DNA of 64,000 bases from an uncultured Rhodospirillaceae bacterium. Lineage in GTDB: Bacteria > Pseudomonadota > Alphaproteobacteria > Reyranellales > Reyranellaceae. The notes under the pieces are model-generated. The model saw only the letters and a list, made by a program, of their open reading frames with translations. It made no database searches and was not told the origin of the DNA. Of the stretch, positions 53,805 to 62,298 are shown in pieces. The position numbers were made by a program, and so were the translations under genes. The stretch covers positions 1 to 64,000 of the forward strand of contig CAMFGZ010000006.1 of the NCBI GenBank assembly GCA_945952105.1, in the 5' to 3' direction. Each line of letters starts with the position of its first letter. Positions within the stretch are counted from its first letter, which is position 1.

Positions 53805-54935
53805 CTACGCTGCCCTGGCCCTGGAAAGGCTGTGGGAAATATCCGACTGTCGCACTCGGGTATATAGGTCCTGCCACGCGATGATCAAGCGTTCGATATC
53901 GGCCGGCCCGGTATTCCAGCCGAGACTGATCCGCGTCGCGCAAGCGGCTTCCTCGGCCGCCACGCCCATTGCCAGCAAAACCGGCGACCGCTGCACCTTT
54001 CCCGATGAACAGGCGGCGCCAGCGCTGATGCAGACACCGGCAAGATCGAGCGCCATCACCTGCGTCTCGGCGGGAACGCCAGGCATGGAGATACAGGTCG
54101 TATTGGCGATGCGTGGCGCCCTTGCGCCGAATATTTTCGCCCCAGCCGCAATCTGGACAAGAGAAAGTTCGAGCCGGTCGCGAAACCCGGTGACGTCGAG
54201 CCCCCCCTTGGCCGCTTCGGCCGCCGCAGCGAATCCCGCGATGCCCGAAACATTCTCCGTGCCCGCCCGACGATTGGACTCCTGCCCTCCGCCGAGTCGG
54301 TCCGGCGAGAACGGCGCACTGTGGCGGACGACCAGCGCTCCCACGCCGGGCGGGCCACCGAGCTTGTGAGCGGAGAGGCTGAGATAGTCGACACCGAGGG
54401 CCTGCAGGTCGACCGTTACTTTGCCGGCTCCCTGAATGGCATCGCAGTGCACGAGCGCGCCGGCCGCCCGCGCAAGGCGCACGATCTCGGCGATGGGCTG
54501 CAGCACGCCGGTCTCGTTGTTGGCCAGCATGACCGACACCAGCGCCGGCTCAACCGACGCTGACAGCGCGGCCTCCAGCGCGGCGAGGTCCAGAACGCCC
54601 TCGCCATCGACCGGCAGGATCTCCGCCCGCGACACGGCGCGCCGGACGCTGTCATGCTCCACGGCCGACACAAGCACCCGCCGGCGCCCGGCGCCCGACA
54701 GAGCAAGATTGTTGGCTTCGGTGCCGCCCGACGTGAAGATCGTCTCGGACGGCCGCGCACCCACGAGCGATGCAACTTCGCGCCGCGCCCTGTCCACGAT
54801 CGCCCGCGCCCTCCGGCCGGCGCCGTGAACCGACGAGGGGTTTCCGCCCGCGCGCATCGCCTCGACCATGGCGTCGAACGCCGCCGGCCTCAGCGGGCTG
54901 GTGGCGTTGTGATCGAGGTAAGTGACGGCGGACAT
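53805..54935 (-). CDS. Second cysteine desulfurase (NifS/IscS-like)
   Basis: A 376-residue PLP desulfurase of the NifS/IscS family, distinct from the adjacent IscS. PLP lysine in SLSAHKLGGPPG; catalytic Cys in SAGAACSSGKVQRSPVLLAMG. It is shorter than IscS and lacks the IscS-type [16 protein letters not shown] loop. It is placed between iscR and iscS. ATG at MSAVTYLDHNATS is the family start. Probably gives extra sulfur-mobilising capacity. Confidence 0.9.
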   Translation of the reverse strand: MSAVTYLDHNATSPLRPAAFDAMVEAMRAGGNPSSVHGAGRRARAIVDRARREVASLVGARPSETIFTSGGTEANNLALSGAGRRRVLVSAVEHDSVRRAVSRAEILPVDGEGVLDLAALEAALSASVEPALVSVMLANNETGVLQPIAEIVRLARAAGALVHCDAIQGAGKVTVDLQALGVDYLSLSAHKLGGPPGVGALVVRHSAPFSPDRLGGGQESNRRAGTENVSGIAGFAAAAEAAKGGLDVTGFRDRLELSLVQIAAGAKIFGARAPRIANTTCISMPGVPAETQVMALDLAGVCISAGAACSSGKVQRSPVLLAMGVAAEEAACATRISLGWNTGPADIERLIIAWQDLYTRVRQSDISHSLSRARAA

Positions 54936-54949
54936 GGGCACGGCTCGAG

Positions 54950-55423
54950 CTAGCTGGCGGCGGCCATCGAGTCGGAATTCGCTGCCGGCGGCGCCTCCAG
55001 CAGGCGCGACGCGAGCTTGCGCTCCAGCACGTCGAGCAAGGTGACGGAGCTCAGGAACAGGTGGATCTGGTTGCCGAGTTCCTCCCACAGGTCATGCGTG
55101 AGGCACTTGCTGCGGTCGGCGCGGCAGCCGGTGGCGCCCATCTCGGTACAGCGCGTGGCGCTGATTGGCTCGTCGACCGCGAGGATGATCTCGGAGACGC
55201 GGGTATCGGCGGAGCCCCTGGCAAGGCGATAGCCGCCACCGGGGCCGCGCACGCTCTTCACGAGGCCCGCACGGCGCAGGCGGGCAAAAAGCTGCTCGAG
55301 ATATGACAGCGAGATTTCCTGGCGGGTGGCGATGTCCGACAGGGAAACCGGCTTGGCCTGGGCATGCCGCGCCAGATCGACCATCGCCATGACGGCGTAA
55401 CGTCCCTTGGTGCTGAGCTTCAC
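54950..55423 (-). CDS. iscR: ISC operon regulator IscR (Rrf2 family)
   Basis: A 157-residue Rrf2 regulator. Winged helix at 1-70 (KLSTKGRYAVMAMVDLARHA, SYLEQLFARLRRAGLVKSVRGPGGGY). The [2Fe-2S] ligands Cys92, Cys100, Cys107 and His110 match E. coli IscR (92, 98, 104, 107) with slightly wider spacing. It heads the operon and overlaps no gene (15 bp before the second desulfurase). It should repress the operon in its holo form. Confidence 0.95.
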   Translation of the reverse strand: MKLSTKGRYAVMAMVDLARHAQAKPVSLSDIATRQEISLSYLEQLFARLRRAGLVKSVRGPGGGYRLARGSADTRVSEIILAVDEPISATRCTEMGATGCRADRSKCLTHDLWEELGNQIHLFLSSVTLLDVLERKLASRLLEAPPAANSDSMAAAS

Positions 55424-55557
55424 AGCATCCTCCTCACGGCCGGAATCGGCCGTTGTTCGCTACGGAAGCGCCTAAAGTTCTTGAAAACCAAGGCGTTACT
55501 ACGATATGCCAGCGCCCCAGACAGGGGTTCTGGGCAAAAACCAACTGCGTCACTCGG

Positions 55558-55585
55558 ATTTAATTAATCCCAGCGGGTTGGTCAA
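55558..55585 (-). promoter_or_regulatory. Candidate iscR promoter with IscR-like half-site
   Basis: On the minus strand TTGACC (55580-55585) and TTAAAT (55558-55563) are separated by 16 bases and lie about 135-160 bases before the iscR ATG. The sequence ATACTTGAC around the -35 resembles the left half of the E. coli type-1 IscR site. The right half is not well conserved. This is inference by eye. Confidence 0.45.
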
Positions 55586-55663
55586 GTATCGAGAATCCCC
55601 ACGAAACAACCACCAGATCGGTTACGACCGAAGTGTCGATCAGGGGGAAGAACCGGAGTCTCG

Positions 55664-56338
55664 ATGCCTGACGTGATGTTCACCGGCCCCGAAGGTCGCC
55701 TCGAGGGTCGCTATCACCAGAGCAAGGAAGAACGCGCACCGATCGCGCTGATCCTGCATCCGCACCCGCAATATGGCGGGACGATGAACCACAAGGTCGT
55801 ATTTTCGCTGTTCCACGTCTTCGTGAATCGCGGCTTCTCGGTGCTGCGTTTCAACACGCGCGGCGTCGGTCGCAGCCAGGGACGTTTCGACAACGGCATG
55901 GGCGAGCTGTCGGACGCCGCTGCGGCGCTCGACTGGCTGCAGGGCATGAATGCCGACGCCAAGTCGTGCTGGATCGCCGGCTACTCGTTCGGTGCGTGGA
56001 TCGGCATGCAACTGCTGATGCGCCGCCCCGAGATCGACTGCTTCGTATCGGTGGCGCCGCCGGCCAACTCCTACGACTTCGCGTTCCTCGCCCCCTGCCC
56101 GTCATCCGGCCTGATCGTCGGCGCGGAGAAGGACGAGGTGGTGCCGCAGGCCGACATCCAGAAGCTGGTGGCGCGCCTGTCCCTGCAGAAGGGAATCACG
56201 GTCGAGTCGCGCACCATCAAGGGCGCCAACCACTTCTTCCACGACTCGCTCGACAAGCTTGCGGTCGATGTCGACAAGTACGTCGCCAAGAGCCTGCTCA
56301 ATCCGCCGGGCCGCGCGACGAGCAACAAGGAACCCTGA
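55664..56338 (+). CDS. Alpha/beta hydrolase family protein
   Basis: A 224-residue soluble hydrolase. Nucleophile Ser108 in AGYSFGAWIGM, oxyanion HPHPQYGGTMNHKV, Asp in GAEKDEVVP and His in ANHFFHDSL complete the fold. It belongs to the small alpha/beta hydrolase group (YfiD/YpfH-like). It is divergent from iscR, and its stop abuts anmK in convergent orientation. Substrate unknown. Confidence 0.87.
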   Translation: MPDVMFTGPEGRLEGRYHQSKEERAPIALILHPHPQYGGTMNHKVVFSLFHVFVNRGFSVLRFNTRGVGRSQGRFDNGMGELSDAAAALDWLQGMNADAKSCWIAGYSFGAWIGMQLLMRRPEIDCFVSVAPPANSYDFAFLAPCPSSGLIVGAEKDEVVPQADIQKLVARLSLQKGITVESRTIKGANHFFHDSLDKLAVDVDKYVAKSLLNPPGRATSNKEP

Positions 56339-57421
56339 TCAGGGTTCGTTCAACCGGCCGCCCGTCATTGGACGCGGCGCACCGGTCGTTCCGGGAAACG
56401 TCAGCGGCATTCCTCGCAGCGAGCGCACCGCGAGGAACGCGAAGGCCTGCGCTTCCAGCGCATCGCCATCCCAGCCGAGATCGGCGGCCGTCACGACTTT
56501 GCCGCGCGTCTCCTCGCCGATCGCGCGCAGCAACGTAGGATTGCGCGCACCGCCGCCGCAGATCACCCATTGCGCCGCCGGCGCGGGAAAGTGCTTCGCT
56601 GCCAGGGCAATGGCGCGCGCCGTGCCGCGCGTGAGCGTGGCGGCACCGTCGGCCACACTGAGGCCGTCGGCCCAGGCATCGTTGAAGTCGCCGCGGTCGA
56701 GCGACTTGGGCGGCGCCTTCGCGAAGAAGCGATGCTCGCTGAAACGTTCGACCCGTCCCCGATCGACCTTGCCCATCGCCGCCAGCGCGCCGTCCTTGTC
56801 GTAGCGCTGCCCGGCGCGCCGCGCGCACCAGTCGTCGATCGGACCGTTGCCAGGACCTGTATCAAAAGCCAGCAACGACCCTTCGGCTCCGATCCAGGTG
56901 ACGTTCCCGACGCCGCCGACGTTCACGACCGCGAGCGGCCGGGGCAGGTCGGCGGCGAGGGCCGCGTGATACACGGGCACCAGCGGTGCGCCCTGCCCGC
57001 CCACCGCCACGTCGGTCGAGCGCAGGTCGTTCACGACGCGCGTCCCCAGCGCACGCGCGAGCGCCGCCCCGTCGCCAATCTGCCAGGTGAACCGGCGGTC
57101 GGGCTGATGGGTGATCGTCTGGCCATGGAAGCCCACGAGGTCGAGCGTCTCCGGGGCGATGCCGTTCTCGGCGGCCCAGGCGCGCACGGCGGCGACATGG
57201 AGATCGGTGACCACCTTCTCAGCGGCTCGTGTCGCATCGGTTTCGACGGTGGCGCCGAACGCCGCACGGATGGTGCGACGGGCATCGTCCGGATACGGCA
57301 CGGTCAGGGTCGGCCCGAACGAGGCGACCCGCTCGCCGTCGGTCTCGATCAGGGCCACGTCGACACCGTCGACCGAAGTGCCGCTCATCAGGCCGAGGGC
57401 CCGCAGGAAAGATGAAGCCAT
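56339..57421 (-). CDS. anmK: Anhydro-N-acetylmuramic acid kinase
   Basis: A 360-residue peptidoglycan-recycling kinase. It phosphorylates 1,6-anhydro-MurNAc with ring opening to MurNAc-6-P. Family motifs are [17 protein letters not shown] (ATP/Mg), [11 protein letters not shown] and [11 protein letters not shown] plus [13 protein letters not shown]. The ATG is 66 bases from the divergent tyrS start. Confidence 0.93.
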   Translation of the reverse strand: MASSFLRALGLMSGTSVDGVDVALIETDGERVASFGPTLTVPYPDDARRTIRAAFGATVETDATRAAEKVVTDLHVAAVRAWAAENGIAPETLDLVGFHGQTITHQPDRRFTWQIGDGAALARALGTRVVNDLRSTDVAVGGQGAPLVPVYHAALAADLPRPLAVVNVGGVGNVTWIGAEGSLLAFDTGPGNGPIDDWCARRAGQRYDKDGALAAMGKVDRGRVERFSEHRFFAKAPPKSLDRGDFNDAWADGLSVADGAATLTRGTARAIALAAKHFPAPAAQWVICGGGARNPTLLRAIGEETRGKVVTAADLGWDGDALEAQAFAFLAVRSLRGMPLTFPGTTGAPRPMTGGRLNEP

Positions 57422-57487
57422 GGGGGAGATGTGTTACACCCCCCGCGCCTTCAGGGACAATCAGCCACGCAACGGACCGAGCGGAAG

Positions 57488-58741
57488 ATGTCGGGTTTCA
57501 AGTCGGATTTCATGCGCATCGTGCACGAGCGCGGCATGGTGCATCAGTGCAGCGACACCGTGCGCCTCGACGAGTTGCTGTCGAGCGGCGTCCGCACCGC
57601 CTATATCGGCTTCGACTGTACCGCCGACTCGCTGCATGTCGGCCATCTGCTGCAGATCATGCTGCTGCGCTGGTGGCAGAAGTGCGGGCACAAGCCGATC
57701 GCGCTGATGGGCGGCGGCACGACCAAGGTCGGCGACCCGTCGGGCCGCGACGAGACGCGCCAGCTCCTCACGCCAGCGCAGATCGACGACAACATGGCGA
57801 GCATCAGGAAGAGCTTCGCCAACTACCTCACCTTCGGCAGCGGCGCGACCGACGCGGTGATGGCCAACAATGCCGAGTGGCTCGACGACCTGCTCTACAT
57901 CCCGCTGCTGCGCGACGTCGGCCGCCACTTCTCGGTCAACCGCATGCTGACCATGGACTCGGTGCGGCTTCGGCTGGAGCGCGACCAGCCGCTGACGTTC
58001 CTCGAGTTCAACTACATGATCCTGCAGTCCTACGACTTCGTGGAACTGCATAAGCGCCACAACTGCATCGTGCAGATGGGCGGCTCGGACCAGTGGGGCA
58101 ACATCGTCATGGGCGCCGATCTCGGCCGCCGTATGCAGGGCGCCGAACTTTTCGCGCTGACCTCGCCGCTGCTCACGACGTCGTCCGGCGCCAAGATGGG
58201 CAAGACCGCTGCTGGCGCCGTCTGGCTCAATCCCGATCGCCTGTCGCCGTACGAGTTCTGGCAGTACTGGCGCAACACCGAGGACGCCGACGTCGGCCGC
58301 TTCCTGAAGCTCTTCACCGACCTGCCGCTGACCGAGGTCGCGCGCCTCGAAGCGCTGCAGGGCCAGGAGATCAACGAGGCGAAGAAAATCCTCGCCACCG
58401 AGGTCACCATCCTCGCGCACGGCAAGCAGGCCGCCGAGAGCGCCGCGGAGACCGCGCGCCGCACCTTCGAGGAAGGCGCCAAGGCCGACACGCTGCCGAC
58501 CGTCGAGCTGCCCCGCGCCAAACTGAAGGCCGGCATCTCGGCCTTCGAGCTGATGCACGAGGCCGGGCTCGCCGACAGCAGGAACGAGGCGCGCAAGCTC
58601 ATCAAGGGCGGCGGCGGCCGACTGAACGACAAGCCGATCGCCAGCGACACCGCGACGGTGAGCGAAGCCGACCTCGATTCCGAAGGGACGCTGAAGCTCT
58701 CGGCCGGCCGCAAGCGGCACGTGTTGGTCCGCGCAGTCTGA
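57488..58741 (+). CDS. tyrS: Tyrosyl-tRNA synthetase
   Basis: A 417-residue class Ic synthetase. HIGH motif is HVGH (about 50-53), KMSKS is KMGKT, with [17 protein letters not shown], an N-terminal YIGF box and a C-terminal S4 domain ([25 protein letters not shown]). It attaches tyrosine to tRNA-Tyr. The KMGKT spelling is a common variant. It is followed by the decayed toxin fragment. Confidence 0.95.
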   Translation: MSGFKSDFMRIVHERGMVHQCSDTVRLDELLSSGVRTAYIGFDCTADSLHVGHLLQIMLLRWWQKCGHKPIALMGGGTTKVGDPSGRDETRQLLTPAQIDDNMASIRKSFANYLTFGSGATDAVMANNAEWLDDLLYIPLLRDVGRHFSVNRMLTMDSVRLRLERDQPLTFLEFNYMILQSYDFVELHKRHNCIVQMGGSDQWGNIVMGADLGRRMQGAELFALTSPLLTTSSGAKMGKTAAGAVWLNPDRLSPYEFWQYWRNTEDADVGRFLKLFTDLPLTEVARLEALQGQEINEAKKILATEVTILAHGKQAAESAAETARRTFEEGAKADTLPTVELPRAKLKAGISAFELMHEAGLADSRNEARKLIKGGGGRLNDKPIASDTATVSEADLDSEGTLKLSAGRKRHVLVRAV

Positions 58742-58768
58742 TCCCGGAGACGTCAGCGACCGGCCTAC

Positions 58769-58867
58769 CTGCAGGCCGAGCGGGCTGTCATCCCCGGGGC
58801 CGTCTAGCGGTCATGAGTTCGCGGCCGGCGCTGCCGACCGCAGCCCTTCAATCTCGATGCTTGCCAT
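58769..58867 (-). pseudogene. Decayed 5' fragment of a second toxin-like gene
   Basis: On the minus strand, ATG 58867 reads a protein start almost identical to the gene at 61718 (MASIEIEGL against MASIETEGL). Codon 19 is TGA where the intact gene has TGG, and after it the frame still matches DDSPLGLQ against GDTPLGLE. The leader in front is conserved too. Only about 33 codons remain before tyrS is reached. It looks like a paralogue cut off by deletion. Confidence 0.8.
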
Positions 58868-58884
58868 GTTCGTCTCCGTTCAGC

Positions 58885-58898
58885 GGCCCTTCGGGGCC
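58885..58898 (-). promoter_or_regulatory. Leader hairpin (TTCG/CGAA loop) before the decayed fragment
   Basis: Stem ggccc/gggcc with a 4-base loop, followed by the ribosome site GGAG 6 bases before the ATG. The same leader stands before the intact gene at 61736-61749. Confidence 0.6.
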
Positions 58899-59065
58899 TG
58901 AAGGGCGTTCCTGCCGTCACTCACATCGACGTGGCCGGACTTCCCGGCAGCGTCGGGCGGAGGGGGCGTGGATGGTCCGGAGCAACCTCGCCACAGCCGA
59001 TGAGCGGCATCGCGCTTCGCTTACGGAAACGCATCTGATGGCCTGCGTCGTCCCCCGCCATTGCC

Positions 59066-59401
59066 TCACTCAAACCAGCAGATATCGTTGATGTTGGGGT
59101 CGCCTTTTGCGGGGTCCCACGCTTGGTCGATTCGCGCGACGACGGCATCCGGCGCCTGGTCCGGCCACAGAATGAGCTTGGAATCTCCATAGCGCTCGAA
59201 CTGTCCGGCGCGGAACCCACGCTCCATCAGAATGCGGACGACCTTCAGAGAAAGCCGCTTTACCTCGTCGTTGTCGGCAATGTCACAGCGACGCCTGACA
59301 AAATTCGCGACCACCACGAGCCCCAACCAATCTTCGGCGCGACCGGCTTCGCAATTGGCGATGAAATCCTTTACCCTAGCGTCGAATTCAATTGTATTCA
59401 T
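59066..59401 (-). CDS. Immunity-like small protein, partner of the toxin-like gene
   Basis: A 111-residue acidic soluble protein without signal peptide. It lies 10 bases after the large gene on the same strand, the usual site of an immunity gene. N-terminal helices (FDARVKDFIANCEAGRAED, GLVVVANFVRRRC) precede strands ending GDPNINDICWFE. No immunity family could be named. The short size, acidity and position make toxin neutralisation the best guess. Confidence 0.6.
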   Translation of the reverse strand: MNTIEFDARVKDFIANCEAGRAEDWLGLVVVANFVRRRCDIADNDEVKRLSLKVVRILMERGFRAGQFERYGDSKLILWPDQAPDAVVARIDQAWDPAKGDPNINDICWFE

Positions 59402-59411
59402 GACGTTCTCT

Positions 59412-61718
59412 CTACTTATAGTGGAATCTTATGGAGCCCGTGTGCGGCGAATTTATGTCTATCGTTGGCAAGCCGTCCTTGTTGATGCGATAGCCGACAT
59501 ACATATCCTTGCCCGGCAGTCTCAAAATGGTTTGCGCTTCCGCATGCTGGCCGGAAAAGACCGCATGGGGCGTCGCTTGCTTACTCAACTCGGCAAAATC
59601 GGCCTCAGCTTTGGCTTTGCCTCCCTGCAATATCCGTACGTCCTCTCCGTTGCCTTGTTCGCCATTCAATGTCTTGTCGTCGGGATACTTGCCGTAATTC
59701 TTGAAGACGAACCTACCGAGCTTGCCTTGGACGACAGTCTCGACTTCTTTCTGCATGCTATCGACGATTAGCCGGTCGGGTGGCACGCCGGGCACCGGTT
59801 CGAGCTTCAGCAGAGGATTTTCCGGATCGAGTTCCTGCAAATGCTCGCGGTAGGTCGTATAGGTGTCCGTCCTCTCACGGACCGCCTTCTCCTCCGCAGC
59901 CGCTGCCGGTCCGGCCGTATCGGGCGTGGGCTGTGTGCCCGATGGCTGAGGTGAAGGCGGAAACCAACGCCGCCAATTCTCGATTGCCTGTGGCAATCCG
60001 GGCAACACCTCTTGCGGCTGCCGATTGTGCCCGGGGCCCGGTGTGGGCCGTTGGCCTGGAGCCGCAGGTGGCCGGGACGGTGGAGGAACGCGGCCACCAC
60101 CACCGCCACCACGAGCACCACCACCTCCGGCTTGCGCGAGAATGATGTTCCGCGGATCGAAGGCTTCGCCTACCTCCGCGCTGCTGTCTTCGTTGTGAGC
60201 AATGCGGGGCTCCGCCCCGTCGAGCACTTCCTTCGCTTCGACTTCCTGCGACGGCGCTTCAGCTGACTGGCCGCCCGAGGTCCGGACGATGTTCGGATCG
60301 CTTTCACCGCGCGGCAGCACATCGCCCGCCACGTCGTCGACGAGGCCGCGAATGTCGGCCATCGTTGCTGGCTTGCCCTCGACGGATTCGAAGGCGCCTA
60401 AAAGCCTGTCGAGCTGTTGCCGCGCGGTCCGGGCCTCCTCCCCGTTGGGATCGACGTTGGCGTTGCGCAGTCCATCGCCCAGGAACAGGCGGCCGAGACG
60501 GTGGCGCTCGAAGGCCGGATCGGATTTGCCTTCGACGAGAGCCTGTTGGAGTTTGGTCAGGCGGTCGTAGTCGCTGTCGCCGAGCGACAGCCGATGTTGC
60601 GTGAGATCGACGCCGGTGAACTCTTCCGGATTTCTCACCGCCTGGTCGTCGAGCCTGTCGTAGAGGTCGCGGTCCGTGACGACGCGGCCGCCGTTCATGG
60701 CTGTCCGGTCGAGCGCCTGCATCTGCTCCGGGCTCAGCCCGTCACGCAGTTCCACCGGCATCGCCATCAGGGGCGCCCCGGGATTGGTGGCGAGCCAGTC
60801 GAGCGCGCCCGTCGCCGCGCGGCCCCGCGCCGCCTGCCAGGCCCGGTCGGCGCGCGCCTGTTCGATCCGCGCCATCTTCGATATCTGCGCCCGCAGCTCG
60901 GGCGAGGCGTCCGGCGGCGTCAGCGCGACGGCCCGTGCCTGGTAGTCGTCGGGGTCCGGGCGCCGCGCCGGATCGTCCGGCGTGGCGGCCAGGCCGCCGA
61001 CGATCTCCGTCACGCGACGCTCCTCGCGCGCCCGATCAATCCGGGCCTCGACCGCCGCCTGCCGCTCCGGCTGGATCACGTCGCGCGCATGGTCGTAGAG
61101 CTTCGCCGCCCGCTCGGGGTCCTGGCCGATCGCCGCCTCGACCGCGCCGGCGTAGAGATCGCTGAGGCCAGTGCGCACCGCCTTGTCGGTCCGGCCTGCG
61201 TCCCAGCCCTTTCGTTCGCCCTGGTAGCGCAGCTCGCCCACCACGGTAGCGCCCAGCGTGCGCAGATGGGCCCTGTCCTGCCACGACAGCGCCGCATCCT
61301 GCCGCAGATCCGCCAGCCGCTCGGCCACGATGCGGTCGTCCAGCACCGACGTCGCCTGCACCGCGATCCGCCCGAGCTCGCTGCCGGCACGGTCGAGGCG
61401 GCGATCGATCAACGGCTCCAGCAGCGCCTTCTGGCGCGGGCCCCTCGCCTGCGCGAGGTACCGGTCCTTCAGCTCGGCCAACAACGGGATGGTCCCCGAG
61501 ATGCCGGCCAGCGCCGCCTCCGGGTCCTTCCCCGCGAGACCCGTCGCCGGATCGTTCACCAGCCCACGCACCTCGCCCGCGAACCCGGTGTCCAGCCGCC
61601 GCGCGAACATCTCGTCGGCCTCCAGGCCCAGCGGCGTGTCGCCCCCCAGCTGGTCGTGCGGCCATGGGTCCGCGGCCGGCGCTGCCGAGGGCAGCCCTTC
61701 TGTCTCGATGCTTGCCAT
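59412..61718 (-). CDS. Large multidomain protein with candidate C-terminal toxin
   Basis: A 768-residue protein. Residues about 1-470 are a long Ala/Arg/Asp-rich helical region (for example LYAGAVEAAIGQDPERAAKLYDHARDVIQ and repeated ARDR/ARADR helices), somewhat like phage internal virion or injection proteins. A linker (about 540-600) is rich in Gly and Pro (GGGGARGGGGGG, PPPSRPPAAPGQ). The C-terminal about 150 residues form a compact domain (from DTYTTYREHLQEL) ending DGLPTIDINSPHTGSIRFHYK. No signal peptide is seen. A small gene follows. Polymorphic-toxin-like, unassigned. Confidence 0.65.
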   Translation of the reverse strand: MASIETEGLPSAAPAADPWPHDQLGGDTPLGLEADEMFARRLDTGFAGEVRGLVNDPATGLAGKDPEAALAGISGTIPLLAELKDRYLAQARGPRQKALLEPLIDRRLDRAGSELGRIAVQATSVLDDRIVAERLADLRQDAALSWQDRAHLRTLGATVVGELRYQGERKGWDAGRTDKAVRTGLSDLYAGAVEAAIGQDPERAAKLYDHARDVIQPERQAAVEARIDRAREERRVTEIVGGLAATPDDPARRPDPDDYQARAVALTPPDASPELRAQISKMARIEQARADRAWQAARGRAATGALDWLATNPGAPLMAMPVELRDGLSPEQMQALDRTAMNGGRVVTDRDLYDRLDDQAVRNPEEFTGVDLTQHRLSLGDSDYDRLTKLQQALVEGKSDPAFERHRLGRLFLGDGLRNANVDPNGEEARTARQQLDRLLGAFESVEGKPATMADIRGLVDDVAGDVLPRGESDPNIVRTSGGQSAEAPSQEVEAKEVLDGAEPRIAHNEDSSAEVGEAFDPRNIILAQAGGGGARGGGGGGRVPPPSRPPAAPGQRPTPGPGHNRQPQEVLPGLPQAIENWRRWFPPSPQPSGTQPTPDTAGPAAAAEEKAVRERTDTYTTYREHLQELDPENPLLKLEPVPGVPPDRLIVDSMQKEVETVVQGKLGRFVFKNYGKYPDDKTLNGEQGNGEDVRILQGGKAKAEADFAELSKQATPHAVFSGQHAEAQTILRLPGKDMYVGYRINKDGLPTIDINSPHTGSIRFHYK

Positions 61719-61760
61719 GTTCGTCTCCGTTCAGCGGCCCTTCGGGGCCTGGAGGGCGTT
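61662..61760. repeat. Duplicated leader and 5' coding block (copy B)
   Basis: About 99 bases matching 58811-58909 with few changes; it covers the first 19 codons of the large gene, the GGAG ribosome site (spacing 6) and a leader hairpin at 61736-61749. Weaker similarity continues to about 61795 (ggccggac.tcccgg). Copy A lies 2.85 kb away beside tyrS. Confidence 0.85.
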
Positions 61761-62298
61761 GCGGCTCCGACGGCCGGACATCCCGGTCATCGTCTGCTCG
61801 TCGGCTCGGGATTTCGGCGCGCTCGATCTGGTCGAGGCGACGTTCTGCCGTCAGGCCGAAGGTCGATCTTCCGGGTGATCGGTGCTCGATCGCCGCGACA
61901 AGGCACGCGGCAACAGGCGCGGCGGCAACGAAGGATGGGCAGTATCACCGCCACGGCCATCAAATGATTCCAAGGACGTCTCTCCCGTGAGAAGCGAGCC
62001 CCCGAGTTGCTGATGAACCGGACTTTGAATTTGCAAGCGGGAATCTCGACGGTAGATGCTGGCCGGAATCAGACACTTCCAAAGGTTGTCTTCTGCCGCC
62101 CGCATCTTGCGGTCGGACTGCCTGACGTCGGCAGCCGCTGCCGGTCGCGGGTTGCCGGCCGACCCAGGCCGGCAACCCTGCAGCGCTCTTCACGACTGAA
62201 CTGGTCGTACCGTTCGCGCAAGGCAACATCCCAACTGGTGCTGCGCTTTGCTTATGAATTCAGGGGGATCGCTACGCCGTATGCGATTGCCCTGCCTG
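61761..62298. other. Intergenic region upstream of the toxin-like gene
   Basis: About 540 bases between the toxin-like gene and the AsmA-like gene, both leftward. No convincing gene was found. It should hold the toxin-like gene promoter. The right part contains a strong hairpin (62149-62178). Confidence 0.45.
62149..62178 (-). terminator. Perfect 12-bp hairpin after the AsmA-like gene
   Basis: gggttgccggcc (62149-62160) and ggccggcaaccc (62167-62178) are exact complements around a 6-base loop. It lies about 120 bases past the AsmA-like stop. No T tract, so terminator or RNA-stability role is inferred. Confidence 0.55.

Noticed and set aside
59412..61718. Prophage structural module
   Set aside because: The N-terminal part is phage-like but no capsid, tail, terminase or integrase gene is near, so a toxin locus is the better reading.
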